From Chrysemys picta bellii (Eukaryota; Chordata; Testudines; Emydidae): DNA of 64,000 nucleotides. Numbering within the stretch: position 1 is the stretch's first letter; every line of letters starts with the position of its first letter. Below, one piece after another: positions 40,405 to 52,236 of this stretch. The notes under the pieces were generated by a model. It saw only the letters and a program-made list of their open reading frames with translations. It was not told the DNA's origin and ran no database searches. The stretch covers positions 64,381,587 through 64,445,586 of the forward strand of contig NC_088797.1 of NCBI RefSeq assembly GCF_011386835.1, given 5' to 3'. Position numbers and translations under genes: made by a program.

Positions 40405-40884
40405 ACTATCCCTATTTCTCCCAGTTAGTCTTTCTCAATTTGCTCTTCAGAACTGTACCCATGTTAATTTAATGTTTCCTGTTGGAGGCATTGAGGAGGA
40501 GAAGTACCATAACTTGTTGCTGTTAATGCATTTATACCTTATATCTTTGTAATCTTAGAAATTTCTTCTTTGCTTTGCCCTTAGTTGTTCATCTGCACAT
40601 AAACAGTTGCCCCTTACTGAGCACGTTGAAATTACATGATTGATTACCATTAATGTTCTATTTAGTAACTCACATGTTAATGTGGTGGCTTTTAGTGTTG
40701 AACAATTGCACAGCTTTTAAGAATGTTAAACCAATCAGATCACTCAATTAGTAGAATATCCAAATGCCTCTTTCCATAAAAGGGAAAATAATTGATTGTC
40801 GATGAGGGAATGTCTTTGAATTACTTTTTAAAGTTAAGGCTTGTAAACAAAAAAAAAAACCTTTTTAATTTGTGCTTAGGAGAG

Positions 40885-41012
40885 AGAGACAAGCTGGGTA
40901 TCTTTTATTGGACCAACTTTTGTTGGTGAGAGAGACAAGCTTTCGAGCTTAGAGCTCTTCAGTTCTAAGACGTTTACTCCGAGTGTCACAGCTGCATACA
41001 AGATGGAACAGA
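40885..41012 (-). repeat. Dispersed repeat with a shortened hammerhead-like motif
   Basis: 'gggtatcttttattggacca', 'cttttgttggtgagagagac', 'aagctttcgagctt' and 'gctcttcagttctaagacg' follow the same repeat as 52237-52395. The complement carries the ribozyme-like core. No clear target duplication. Confidence 0.6.
40933..40966 (-). ncRNA. Degenerate hammerhead-like motif (34 nt)
   Basis: On the minus strand: CTGAAGA, a shortened helix II, an intact CGAAA, AGCT, T and GTCT. About seven bases are missing between core and helix II, and the helix I partner reads AGAAC instead of AGAC. Probably inactive. Confidence 0.4.
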
Positions 41013-41019
41013 TTGTTTA

Positions 41020-43280
41020 ACATAAGTAGTTAACATATTAATATATTTCAGTGATATCTCTTTAAAATCTTTGCTATTTTAATGTCTTCAAGAACTTTTT
41101 GAGTAGCCAATTGGCAATTAAAGGATAGGTCATCATGTGGCTCAGCTTCTTGCAGGACTGTATGCACAAAGTAACAGCAGGACCAATATTTGCTTCTCCT
41201 TTAGCATGGGTGCCTGTTTAATGCCTCTGATGCTCAGTTCTTTGCACTGGCAGCGCTTGAAACTTTCATGTTTCTCAGTACCTATGAATTAGTAAGAAAG
41301 GAGACCTAGAGCAGTGAGACTTTTCTATTCTTGTAATTGTGCTCAAATGAATTTTTGGTTTGTTCACTTCAGAATTGCAAGGTAACATCCTGCTTTCATG
41401 TGAGGTGATGGTACCCAGACCTCAGTGTCATACTTCACTCTACCTGTTTGTTCATAAGTTGCTAGTTCACCATTATCCATGAGAGTCTAAACTTTCCTAT
41501 ATATTTTCATGTGATGGTAAATCATTCAAATTTTACAACACTGAAGGCTTACTCGTATGAATCTAAAAGATATTCAGTGATCCCAACTGTCTTGTTTGAA
41601 GGATGATATGCCACCATATGGCACCCCATACTCCTTGGAAATGTGCTAACATTGTACACTGATTACTGCAGCTGTTCGGAAAAAGTAAGTATTTTTGAAA
41701 AAAAAAAGTTAGAAATTTTCTGTGAATTTCTTGTTTTTTCAACAAAAATTTTGTTTTATGTGTGAGAAAACACTTGCACATCTTATCTTCCTTTCCCCCC
41801 ATTTGTAAAAGGCTGAAGTAAAAAAAAAATGAGGGATTTTTTTTCTCCCTAACTTTAAATATTTTTACTTTTCCCTCCTTGTTTGATTGTGAAGGGGTGT
41901 GGGTGACAGGAGTAGGGTGGGGTGCACAAAGTTACTTTACCTTTTCCCTCTCCAATGAAAACAAAATTTGTTGAAAACATTCCGAATTTTTCATTTTGAA
42001 AATTTTCATAAAAAATAAACAAACACTTCAGCCAAAATGAAATTTGGCAAACACAATTGGTTTTGTAAAAAGGGCATTTTCTATTTATTAAAAATAAAAA
42101 TGTTTGAAATAAAATTTTCAATAAACTCTGTTGCTTACACACACTATTTCAGTATTTTGATACGAAGAATCTGGATGACACAGATTATTTAACTGAAATG
42201 GATTGGGGTTCTTAGAACAGTTCAAAAGGTATTAACTCTTTCCTCTGCAAACAAACTGGAGAAACTGGTTCCCATTCACTACTATTGGCAGCCTATGATG
42301 ATGGCCTTCAGTGACATTGTATTTAAGGATAAAATCTTCTAAATCTGTTTAGATTATATGCATGCACTTAAAAAAGAATTTAGCAAAATATATTTTATGC
42401 TACACTGAATAAAAAGGTAGCTTTTGAGTTTTAACCATTTTTATTTGAGTGTATGATATGTAATACTGTTAAAATATACCCATTAAATTAAATAAATTAC
42501 AGTTTAATACTTCAGTACCTCTATATATTTATAAACTAATAGCAAGTGTATAATTTTAATGGTGACCACTTGTCAAGATTACGTATTTTGTTTTATAGAT
42601 TCTGTATGAAGGACAGAATCTCATGTATTTGCAGTCGGCGATAATCAATACAGTATAATATGCCTGCCTGTTGGAGGAATAGTTCTTAAATCTCCAAAGT
42701 CCATGGTATATTTATTTACATATAAAATGTCATTTTTATATTTATTTTCCTACAATGGCTACTTATCTAAGCCGAGAAATACTGAGGTAGTATATGGGCT
42801 TGATGGTGGAATTATCTGGTTTCAACATGAGTTTGTCAAAACTTTAGCTTGATGTCAGCAATGTATAGCACAGCTTAAATACTACTTCTCAGCATTTTGT
42901 TCTTTTTACATGGTTTTTGGTTATTCTGCCTTTAGAGAAAAAATTCTGATTGTTATAACAATATAAGTATAAATTAAATTTCTTTTGTGCTGTCTCCTCC
43001 TTTCAAAGGTATGTTAAATTAAGCCATTTTTCTTATAATTTAATGATATGATTATGATACATTTAAGATGGATTGTGATCGGTATTTTGAGATGTGCTGG
43101 TGCTTCCCTATGCATGGGAAACTAGTGGCACTCACAGAGACTGGCAGAAATCAAAATATCCACTAAGTATTTGTAGCTGTGGATAGCTGCACAATATTCA
43201 TGCCTCCACTGATATTCTTAACCATAATGTTCCAACAACATTTCATAAACATCTGCAGCTGCCAAATGGCATTTCTGGGA
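41020..43280. other. Intronic AT-rich DNA
   Basis: No coding or RNA gene recognised. 41690-42130 is dense in 'aaaatttt/ttcaacaaaatttt' motifs of a kind seen in AT-rich turtle inverted repeats, but I cannot fix ends. Confidence 0.5.
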
Positions 43281-43282
43281 AT

Positions 43283-43335
43283 AATTCATAGATTTGAAGG
43301 CTGGAAAGGAGCCATTCTTATCTTCTAGTCTGATC
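43283..43335 (-). repeat. CR1 LINE 3' end fragment (minus strand)
   Basis: 'attcatagatttgaaggctg' then 'gaaaggagccattcttatct' and 'tctagtctgatctc' match the complement of an older CR1 3' end like the one at 49357. Only a stub is recognisable. Confidence 0.55.
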
Positions 43336-43339
43336 TCAA

Positions 43340-46300
43340 AGAGGAGGCCACAGCTAGCAGTGGATGATTATAATGTTACATCACTGGCCCGTTGTATCTT
43401 GTCACTTCTGAAACCACCATTTTGTGGGATTGTACTTTGGGAATTATGGAAGAAACAGGGTGCCATCTACCATGAGCAGGTCCTATAGCTGTATAGAAAG
43501 GAAAATCCATACATCATTCACAGGTGTGCAGCATAGAACCCAAATATTTCCTGTCTCATAAACAATTGAGAAATAAAAACAATTTTTCCCTCCCTTTAAA
43601 GAAAGGAAAACTTGTGAACCAAAGGGCTTGTAAATTTTCAGCACAATGTATTAAGTAATGCCATGATACATACTGCATATTGTGAAGATACACAATGAAG
43701 TCTCACCCTGCCATCTCAGAATGTGATTTTATACAGAGATGTCTTTGTCACTGTCTTCTCACGTAATTTAACTGGAAAAAAGCTGGGTTAGGTTCTGTTT
43801 GCTTTTTGGGGATTTTTGCAAATTGCGATCCACAGTGGTCCAGTATGTGAAGATGATTGCTTCTTATCTTGTGGAGGAAAAAAAAAATCCATCAAGCAGT
43901 ATTTCAGAAATGATACCCACCCTTTTCCAAATAGCAAATTAACAGGAGCCCACGTAACAAAGAGAATAAAAATGTTTATTTGTAAATATTCACCTTTAAG
44001 TTACCAATGATATTTGTTTATATGTGGAATATGCACACTCTTCCTCCACCCTCCCTGCATCCCAGTAGCCTTTAAATTGCAGATAAACTTCTTCAGCACA
44101 GTCAGCACAGTAATTAGAAGCTCGGTCATTGCTCCTCTTATCATGTGATTTTTAAGAATGCATTATTAGAGCACTTACACAGCCAGTCTAGCTGCAACAG
44201 CCAGACAGCAACAGCAGTGCCATTTTTCACAAAGAAAATGTTGAACAGGAGCCAAATGTTTGGTGGCAGAGTCTGTTGCTAGGAAATCAAGTTCCTGAGG
44301 CGATTAATGACAAAGCAAGCAATAACAAGAAGGCAGAATTACAGATTTAAAAGAGAAAAAAGTGGTTGGTGTTATAATTACCCAAAGAAATCCGCACTCA
44401 TTAAATTGGCTGTTTTTATGATTGACTTTAATTGGAGGTTAGCTCAGATATTTAGCTCCTTTCCCACCCCTTTAAACACACACATGAACATAATCTGTAG
44501 AACTGCAGACTTGTTTTTCTAAGCATTGAGAGGAGCTTGCCCTGTAATTTGATCCCCACTGACAGATGCATTTTCTATGCTGCCATTTTGAATTAACCTA
44601 TTGTGCAACAATTTTCCTCAGTTCTGTTGAATAAAACATCAAGTCTTATTACCTCAGATGGATTTGATAGAGTAAAAGAATGTACTTCTAGTTGAAGTAG
44701 ACTATTTGCAGTGAGTTCAATGATTGAACTCTGCCAACAAGCACCAATAATTTGTGATCTGTACTTAAAGCATGAGGTGAGGGGGGGAAAGAGCCATATG
44801 GGGGTTCTCTTTGGAAGTATGAAGTTCAGACAGTGACCTCAAAGTAATATTGCTGTTTGCATTAAGGTTGTTCCCCAAGATGAGGACTTTTAGATAAGGT
44901 GTGTTAACTAACAGAGTTTTTACCATTATTCAGATTTATTTTATTAGATTGTTTAAAAAAATTAACAGTTTGATGGCTTCTTTTGGGTCATTCTTCCTGG
45001 AGATAGTCTCCCTCCCAAATTTGCACTTAATGTAAACAGATCTTTTTTTTTAGAAAGAAAATTTTATTCTCTCATAGGAAAATGAATCTGACATTTAAAT
45101 CCTGTCTTGTTTCATTGATCATTTTCAATTCTACAGAAAGAGCTGTTCCCATCTTATACAACTAATTGTAACTGAGAAATTATCATGATACACTTACAGT
45201 ACCTGTAAGTCAACATACAGAAGCTGAACTGTAAGAGCTATATGATGTCACAACTCTCCAAATTCCTAATCTGAAACAATAGAGCTGCAAGTATTCTAGC
45301 CAACAATACACACATTGCTAATCAGATGCCATTGCCAGGCTGTCTGCTTTGTTAAATACCCAGGTTCCCTGAGGCAAGAAGACAGCTGCTATAACTACTA
45401 TGAAATTTGGTAGCTCAATCTATTTTTGCTACCCTTGGGCTATCAAGCTACTGTTAATTTAGACCACCCCAATTGGTACACTTTAGGGATTTTTTTCAAA
45501 GTGTTTGTAATTAAAATGATAAAACATCATTATTACTCTGAAGACGTGTACGTTTTGCAGTTGACAGATACCTACAGAGATAAACCCAGCGTGTAATTTT
45601 CATTGACATAATGGTTGTAATTGCATTTCCCTTTTAAAAATATATTGCTTTTTAGGGGAAAAAAATGGGAGGAGGGAAAATGGCATGCTTTTATTTCATT
45701 AGCAGAATTTGTAAATCTGCTAGAATACTAAACCAGTCTACTGGTAATGAGCCGCTTCAACGGCAAAACCTGAATCAGCCTTTGTGCAAGACAGGGAGTG
45801 AGTGAAAATAGATATTCATCAGCCTGAACATTACCACCAGGGGGAGGAAACTTTAGAGCATATAAATCCACATTGATCTGCAGATTTTGCAGCAGAGGCC
45901 TGCAAGTGTACTTATCCTGCTCTCCCAGATGACTCTGCCTTTAGGGACGTTGAGTCTCAAATTGTATGTAAAGTCTGGGCAGACTTAACACACTATTTAA
46001 ATGTAAATTAAAAAGAGAAGCCTCCATATTCAAGGGGGTGGAGGGAGTCAATCTGAAGGAGATTTTTATTGCTATCCTCTTGCTCGTTAGTCTTATTAGA
46101 TGCTATCCTTATAAGGATGTAAGATTTTAGTCTCTTACCATGTCACATTTCTTATGACAAGAGATCTCAAAAACAAAGCACAGGCAAATTTAGAAGAAGT
46201 TTACTGCTGTGAGTGGCATTGCTATTGCTGCTGTATCATACGATATTTGAGGATGTCAGTATTTTCCTAATACACAGGATTAAAAAAAAATTCATTCCAG

Positions 46301-47110
46301 AAAGATTTTAAAACTATTGTAAAGTTTCAAATTTGACATTGACATTATCCCCTCAGTTTGGGATAATTTTTTAATTAGACGAATTTTTTAAAAATAAAAT
46401 AAATACTCAATATTTAATTAATTACAATTGATCCAAGTTCTTGATTCTGTGTTTCTTCTACAAGAGTTAATCTCAATTACACACAAAGCTATGGAAATCT
46501 CTGTAATTCTAAAAACCGCATTCTTTATGTTTATCATTAAATGCTGCCAGTATAGCCATATACGCAGACCCTCTTAATTGAGATGCAGCTTATACCAACT
46601 AAAGAACTCTTGTTGGTATTGGTATGCCTGCAGATTTTGTATGCATAGACCAGGCCTTGGACTTCATTCTGACACTCTAGCCGTCATTCATCCTCTTGTC
46701 CCTAGGTATTGTTGTACATCTATGCCTCTGTTTCTGTATCTGAAATGATGAGGGAGCCTACACGCTTAGAGATCTGTTGATGAAAATGGCTGTATACATT
46801 GTAAGTGTTACTGTGTTTTATAACATGGATAATATGTGTGATATGTTGTGAATGCAAATGTTGCTATTCTTTGCAATTAGTTCCGTGGTCAAGCAGAGGA
46901 ATCGCCTGGTGCAGTGTAGTAATACCTCCCCATTTGAGATATGGAAAGGGGGTAGCAGTAGCTGATGCTATCCAGCATGTAATGTGGCTCCTTATTCTAG
47001 GTATGTCTTTCTAAGATTATGTAGTGTACAGCATGGTCAGGTGGAACATCATGGAAGTGACTGTTTGGGGAGGGCAGAGGCAAGAGATATGAGTTATCAA
47101 GGATTGCAAG
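43340..47110. other. Repeat-poor intronic interval
   Basis: I recognise no mobile element here, in contrast to both sides. Two subregions (44040-44520 and 45690-45900) have balanced composition and homeobox-like AT motifs; they are discussed as possible regulatory DNA. No gene is seen. Confidence 0.45.
45834..45847 (+). promoter_or_regulatory. CTCF-like binding motif (candidate)
   Basis: CCACCAGGGGGAGG agrees with the CTCF core CCASYAGRKGGCRS at 13 of 14 positions (A instead of C at position 12). It lies in a repeat-poor stretch of the ADK intron. Binding is not shown. Confidence 0.4.
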
Positions 47111-47111
47111 G

Positions 47112-47692
47112 CAATGGCGGATTAGCCAGGCAGCCAACAGGGCCTGTGCGCAGGGGCCTCGGCCGATGGGGACCCCTGGAAAAATGGGCACCCCTGTTCC
47201 CTGACCCACTCCACCCACCTGCCCAGTGCTCCTGCTGGATAGCGGGGGTCATTGGGGGCTTGCCCTGCTCTGCCTGCCCAGCATTCCTGCCAAGGAGGGG
47301 GAGGGATAGCTCAGTGGTTTGAGCATTGGCCTGCTAAACCCAGGGTTGTGAGTTCAATCCTTGAGGGGGCCACTTAGGGAGCTGGGGCAAAATCAGTACT
47401 TGGTCCTGCTAGTGAAGGCAAGGGGCTGGACTCGATGACCTTTCAAGGTCCCTTCCAGTTCTAGGAGATAGGATATCTCCATTAATTAAAGTCGCATTTT
47501 AAAAGCTCCCGCGCCCCAACACCGCTCCCCAGCAGGAGCACCAGGCGGATGGGGGAAGCCCTTGCGCCCCAACCCCATTTCCCTGACAGGAGCGCCGGAG
47601 TGGGAGGGTTGAGAGGGACTGCAGGCAGAAGAGGTGGGAAGGGTCCCCACTTGCTTTGGCCAAGGGCCCCACAAATCCCTAATTCGCCTCTG
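47112..47692. mobile_element. MITE/hAT-like element with CAGAGGCG ends, split by a SINE
   Basis: Left CAATGGCGGATTAG and right end complement CAGAGGCGAATTAG are inverted repeats. The left half (to about 47296) and right half (from about 47491) share 'ccccac/gggcacccct' and 'aggagc' type GC-rich text and are separated by the turtle SINE. Flanking 8-mers TTGCAAGG and GTGAAGGG match poorly. No transposase. Confidence 0.6.
47297..47490 (+). repeat. Cryptodiran tRNA-derived SINE (CryI type)
   Basis: The 5' part is tRNA-like: A box TAGCTCAGTGG (47307-47317) and B box within AGTTCAATCC (47351-47360). A unique middle ('ggggcaaaatcagtacttgg') and a CR1-derived tail ('cgatgacctttcaaggtccc', 'ttccagttctaggagatagg') follow. 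The tail lets CR1-encoded reverse transcriptase mobilise it. It is not a functional tRNA: the cloverleaf does not close and it is followed by the LINE tail. This is the best clue to the host being a cryptodiran turtle. Confidence 0.93.
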
Positions 47693-47699
47693 GTGAAGG

Positions 47700-49356
47700 G
47701 CATAAAGAGTGAGGCATATAGAAGAAAAAAGGCAGCCAAGTGGAAAATGGGATAGATTGGATACCCACTCTTTTGCTCTTTGAACCTATGCAAAGTGTGA
47801 TGATGGTGAAAAAATGGATGTAGCCTTGGGTGAGCGAGTACTGTATTCTGAAGAGATTTCTCTGTAAATCAGTATTAGTACTGATGGGCAACTTAGCAAA
47901 ATAAAGACACACTGACTGTGTGGGCTTGGAAGATGGTGTGTTAAACTGGGCCAGTGTAGTGGGAGTTTGAGCAGTGTCTTCCATTGGGGGCACACAAAAA
48001 GCAAGCAGCATTCATGGCTATGCTTAATACCATTAATTTTGGCGCTCTTTGTGCTAGTAGTTCCTGTAGTATGTAATCCCAGTAGGGTAAGGTAAGAATT
48101 AGTTTCATCCTTAGGTATTAATTTAGTGCATTTTCTGGGTTGGGGTCTAAACCTTAATGTAGTTTTCTTTGGTTTTATATATATTACTTCAAGCTGAGGA
48201 TTCTGTATCTTACTGTAGAGAACTAGTAAAGCAGTGTTCAGTAACTGGAATACTTCATCATTTCATTGATTTTAAACATTAATTCAATTTAGATCAATGA
48301 CCCATTGTAGAAATAGATTTATAAACTGCACTGGATTGGAAATATTCAGCTATACTATAGGTCCAATTTTCTTTTGAGGAAAAAAAGTAGTTTTCAATGG
48401 GGGTTGATAAAGGATAGCAAGCATTCATTCTTCAGAACTAGTGCAGTCCCTAAGTACTTCTTTCAGCTGCTCAGAATGGGCTGAAGAGATACTCTGCTGA
48501 GGGCTGTAGATTCTTATCTGCCTAATTGAGCCATCATTTGTTGACAAGAGTGAAATCATGTGACTTGCTTTAATGCATTTCTCAGTAACAGCAGGAGGCT
48601 AGAATGTAGTTCATGTAAGGGTAATGCCAATAGAAATGTTGTTAGAATGTTCAGAGTGGCCTAGGATGTGAAATAATTTGAGGGTGGCATTAAAACAATA
48701 AAGACAATTGTCTGAACCTTTTCATAGGGTAATTTTTGGAAGGAAAAAAGGTATTATGTTGGTCAAAGTGTTCAGAGCTTAAACTTTTAGTAATTTTGAA
48801 AATACTGAAACATTTATTAGAAAGCCTTGAAAAGATTGGAATATGAAGTTAATTTATATGCTGCTCTGTTTCACCGCCTGCTATACTAATTAATAGCTAA
48901 TATTAGTAGAGTGGAAATCTGTTGGCATTTTTTTTCTTCAAGTAGAACTGTTATAATATTGTTGTCAATTGTAGAGTTGTCAATTCATACATTCATTTTC
49001 ATGAGGTGTTTGTACGCAAGTGAACGGGGCGACACAGAAACTTTCAGCAATATCAGCTCTTAGGTGGATATTAGAAAAGGATGTTTCTAAGTGCCCTGTA
49101 AGGGTGCATTATTCGCTTTTTTTTCCGTTCATGTGATCATATCATCTGCAAGGAATCGTTTTAATCTCAGCCATGTTCCCTAACCAAATTTCTTATATTA
49201 TAGAACATAGGTTTATAGACTTACTACTGTCTTCTAGGAGTGAAATGGGAATCTTTTGGGAAAGACGTCTACTGAACAGAACAGGTTTCTGTACAATATT
49301 AGATTGTACATTTTCTCATAAATGAGATTGTAGTAATCTTTAAACAAACTTATTGA
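47700..49356. other. Intronic DNA, nothing recognised
   Basis: No repeat family, exon or RNA gene recognised. Confidence 0.55.
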
Positions 49357-49522
49357 GTTGTAGATTCCAAAGCCAGAAGTCACTATTTTGATAATCTAGT
49401 ATGACCTCCTGCATAACATAGGCAACAGAACTTCCCCAACATAATTACTAGAGCACATTTTTTAGAAAAGCATCCAGTCCTAATTTTAAAAATGCCAGTG
49501 ATGGAGAATCCACTACAACCTT

Positions 49523-50926
49523 TCATAGAATATCAGGGTTGGAAGGGACCTCAAGAGGTCATCTAGTCCAGCCCCCTGCTCAAAGCAGGACCAATTCCCA
49601 ACTAAATCATCCCAGCCAGGGCTTTGTCAAGCCGGGCCTTAAAAACCTCCAAGGAAGGAGACTCCACCACCTCCCTAGGTAACGCATTCCAGTGCTTCAC
49701 CACCCTCCTAGTGAAATAGTTTTTCCTGATATCCAACCTGGACCTCCCCCACTGCAACTTGAGACCATTGCTCCTTGTTCTGTCATCTGCCACCACTGAG
49801 AACAGCCGAGCTCCATCCTCTTTGGAACCCCCCCCTTCAGGTAGTTGAAGGCTGCTATCAAATCCCCCCTCATTCTTCTCTTCTGGAGACTAAACAATCC
49901 CAGTTCCCTCAGCCTCACCTCATAAGTCATGTGCTCCAGACCCCTAATCATTTTTGTTGCCCTCCGCTGGACTCTTTCCAATTTTTCCACATCCTTCTTG
50001 TAGTGTGGGAACCAAAACTGGATACAGTATTCCAGATGAGGCCTCACCAATGTCGAATAAAGGGGAACGATCACGTTCCTCGATCTGCTGGCAGTGCCCC
50101 TACTTATACAGCCCAAAATGCCGTTAGCCTTCTTGGCAACAAGAGCACACTGTTGACTCATTTCCAGCTTCTCATCCACTGTGACACCTAGGTCCTTTTC
50201 TGCAGAACTGCTACCTAGCCATTCGGTCCCTAGTCTGTAGCAGTGCATGGGATTCTTCCGTCCTAAGTGCAGGACTCTGCACTTGTCCTTGTTGAACCTC
50301 ATCAGGTTTTTTTTGGCCCAATCCTCTAATTTGTCTAGGTCCCTCTGTATCCGATCCCTACCCTCTAGTGTATCTACCACGCCTCCTAGTTTAGTGTCAT
50401 CTGCAAACTTCCTGAGAGTGCAGTCCACACCATCCTCCAGATCATTAATAAAGATATTAAACAAAACCGGCCCCAGGACCGACCCTTGGGGCACTCCGCT
50501 TGAAACCAGCTGCCAACTAGACATGGAGCCATTGATCATACCCCTTGAGCCCGACGATCTAGCCAGCTTTCTATCCACCTTACAGTCCATTCATCCAGCC
50601 CATACTTCTTTAACTTGGCGACAAGAATACTGTGGGAGATCGTATCAAAACTTTGCTAAAGTTAAGGAATAACACATCCACTGCTTTCCCCTCATCCACA
50701 GAGCCAGTTATCTCATCATAGAAGGCAATTAGGTTAGTTAGGCACGACTTACCCTTGGTGAATCCATGCTGACTGTTCCTGATCACTTTCCTCTCCTCTA
50801 AGTGTTTCATAATTGATTACTTGAGGACCTGCTCCATGATTTTTCCAGGGACTGAGGTGAGGCTGACTGGCCTGTAGTTCCCCGGATCCTCCTTCTTCCC
50901 TTTTTTAAAGATGGGCACTACATTAG
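49523..50926 (-). mobile_element. Young 5'-truncated CR1 LINE nested in the old CR1
   Basis: The 3' end 'catagaatatcagggttgga' begins at 49523 and the body reads upward to about 50926. CACTACA is found at both junctions (near 49512 and 50926), a possible short duplication. It is much better preserved than the host CR1: a 297-codon open frame survives. It is antisense to ADK. Confidence 0.88.
49697..50590 (-). pseudogene. CR1 ORF2 reverse transcriptase, C-terminal 297 codons
   Basis: Reverse transcriptase of the CR1/L3 clade, which copies the LINE RNA at the nicked target. Visible landmarks: '[10 protein letters not shown]' at residues 32-41, 'FNIFINDL' at 44-51, catalytic FADD at 62-65 followed by 'TKLGG', 'KDLGVTVD' near 130, '[13 protein letters not shown]' near 175, and '[11 protein letters not shown]' near 205. 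The N-terminal part of RT continues in another frame (50610-50810, 'SQHGFTKGKSCLTNL') after a frameshift near 50600, and the endonuclease and ORF1 are lost by 5' truncation. The last ~20 residues are frameshifted; the true end continues in 49602-49796 ('[16 protein letters not shown]'). Not a host gene. Confidence 0.9.
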
Positions 50927-51373
50927 CACTACATTTGATATATTGTGTCAGTGATTAATTACTCTCTCTCAAATTTACACCTTATTTCCAGTCTGAATTT
51001 GTCTAGCTTCAATTTCTAGCCAGACCTTTCTCCGCTAGATTGAAGAGCCCATTATCAAATATTTCTTCCCCTTGTATGTACTTACAGACTGTGATCAGGT
51101 CACCCCTTAATTTCTCATAGTTAAACTAAATAGATTAAGCTCCTTGAATCTATCACTCTAAGGCATGTTTTCCAATTCTTTAATAATTTTCATGGCACTT
51201 CTCTCTGAACCCTCTCCAATGTATCTTGAGCTGTGGACATCAGAACGCAACACAGTATTCCAGTAGCTGTTTCACCAATGCCAAATATAGAGATAAAATA
51301 ACCTCTCTACTCCTAAAAAAAAAAAACCAACAAGGAGTCTGGTGGCACCTTAAAGACTAACAGATTTATTTGG

Positions 51374-51414
51374 GCATAAGCTTTCGTGGGTAAAAACCTC
51401 ACTTCTTCAGATGC
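51374..51414 (-). ncRNA. Hammerhead-ribozyme-like motif, left arm
   Basis: On the minus strand: GCAT, CTGAAGA, helix II GTG-A-GGT with ACC-CAC around loop TTTT, GAAA, AGCT, T and ATGC. All core bases kept; helix I can extend by one pair. Confidence 0.6.
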
Positions 51415-51539
51415 ATAGAATGAAAGTTACAGATGCAGGCATTATATACTGACACATGGAGAACAGGGAGCAGTGTGAAGTAACTGCCTGCTCTCCATGT
51501 GTCAGTATATAATGCCTGCATCTGTAACTTTCACTCTAT

Positions 51540-51580
51540 CCATCTGAAGAAGTGAGGTTTTTACCCACGAAAGCTTATGC
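51540..51580 (+). ncRNA. Hammerhead-ribozyme-like motif, right arm
   Basis: Same layout as the left arm; core complete, but the outermost helix I pair is C-C (CCAT with ATGC). Confidence 0.55.
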
Positions 51581-52236
51581 CCAAATAAATCTGTTAGTCT
51601 TTAAGGTGCCACCAGACTCCTAGTTGTTTTTGTAGATACAGACTAACATGGCTACCCCCTGATACTCTCTCCTCTTATTTGAGATTCCCCCTCTTTATGA
51701 ATCTAAAGATCTCATTAGCTGGGAGCTCATGTTCAGCTGATTATACATCATAATCCCCAAATGTTTGTCAGAGTCATTGCTTCCCAGACTAGAATCCCCC
51801 ATCCTGTAAGTATGGCCTGCATTCTTTGTTCCTACATGTAGACATATACATTTAGCTGTATTAAAATGCATATTGTTTGCTTGAGCCCATCTTACCAAGT
51901 GATAAAAATCACTCTGTATCAGTGACCTGTCCTCTTCATTATTTACCACTCCCCCAATTTTTCTGCAAACTTTGTCAGTGATAATTTTATGTTTTCTTCA
52001 TTGAAAACATTGTTTTCATTGATAAAAATGTTAGTGTAGGACCAAGAACCAATCCATACACGACCTCATTAGAAACCCAACCACTCCAAGATGATTCCCT
52101 ATTTACAATTACATTTTGAGACCTATCAGTTGGCAATTTTTAATCCATTTAATGTGTGACTTGTTAATTTTATATCATTCTAGTTTTTAATCAAAATGTT
52201 GTGCAGTACCAAGTCAACTGCCTTGCAGAAGTCTAA

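Larger units (their letters stand above)
51315..51665. mobile_element. Long palindromic hammerhead-bearing retroelement nested in the old CR1
   Basis: An A-run (51315-51326) is followed by a left arm (about 51331-51470) mirrored by a right arm (about 51480-51627) around a short turn near 51475. Arm sequence: 'ggagtctggtggcacc', the hammerhead region, then 'gttacagatgcaggcatta' and 'tatactgacacatggagaac'. A tail (51628-51665, 'gactaacatggctacccc' to GATAC) follows, as in the copy at 14.4 kb. The flanking text 'ctctctactcct' and 'ctctctcctctt' may be a diverged duplication. It is inserted into the old CR1. Confidence 0.75.

Noticed and set aside
47297..47370. tRNA gene
   Set aside because: A and B boxes are present but the cloverleaf does not close and a CR1-derived tail follows: it is a SINE.
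49697..50590. 297-codon open frame as a host gene
   Set aside because: FADD box and surrounding blocks identify CR1 reverse transcriptase; it is a truncated LINE.
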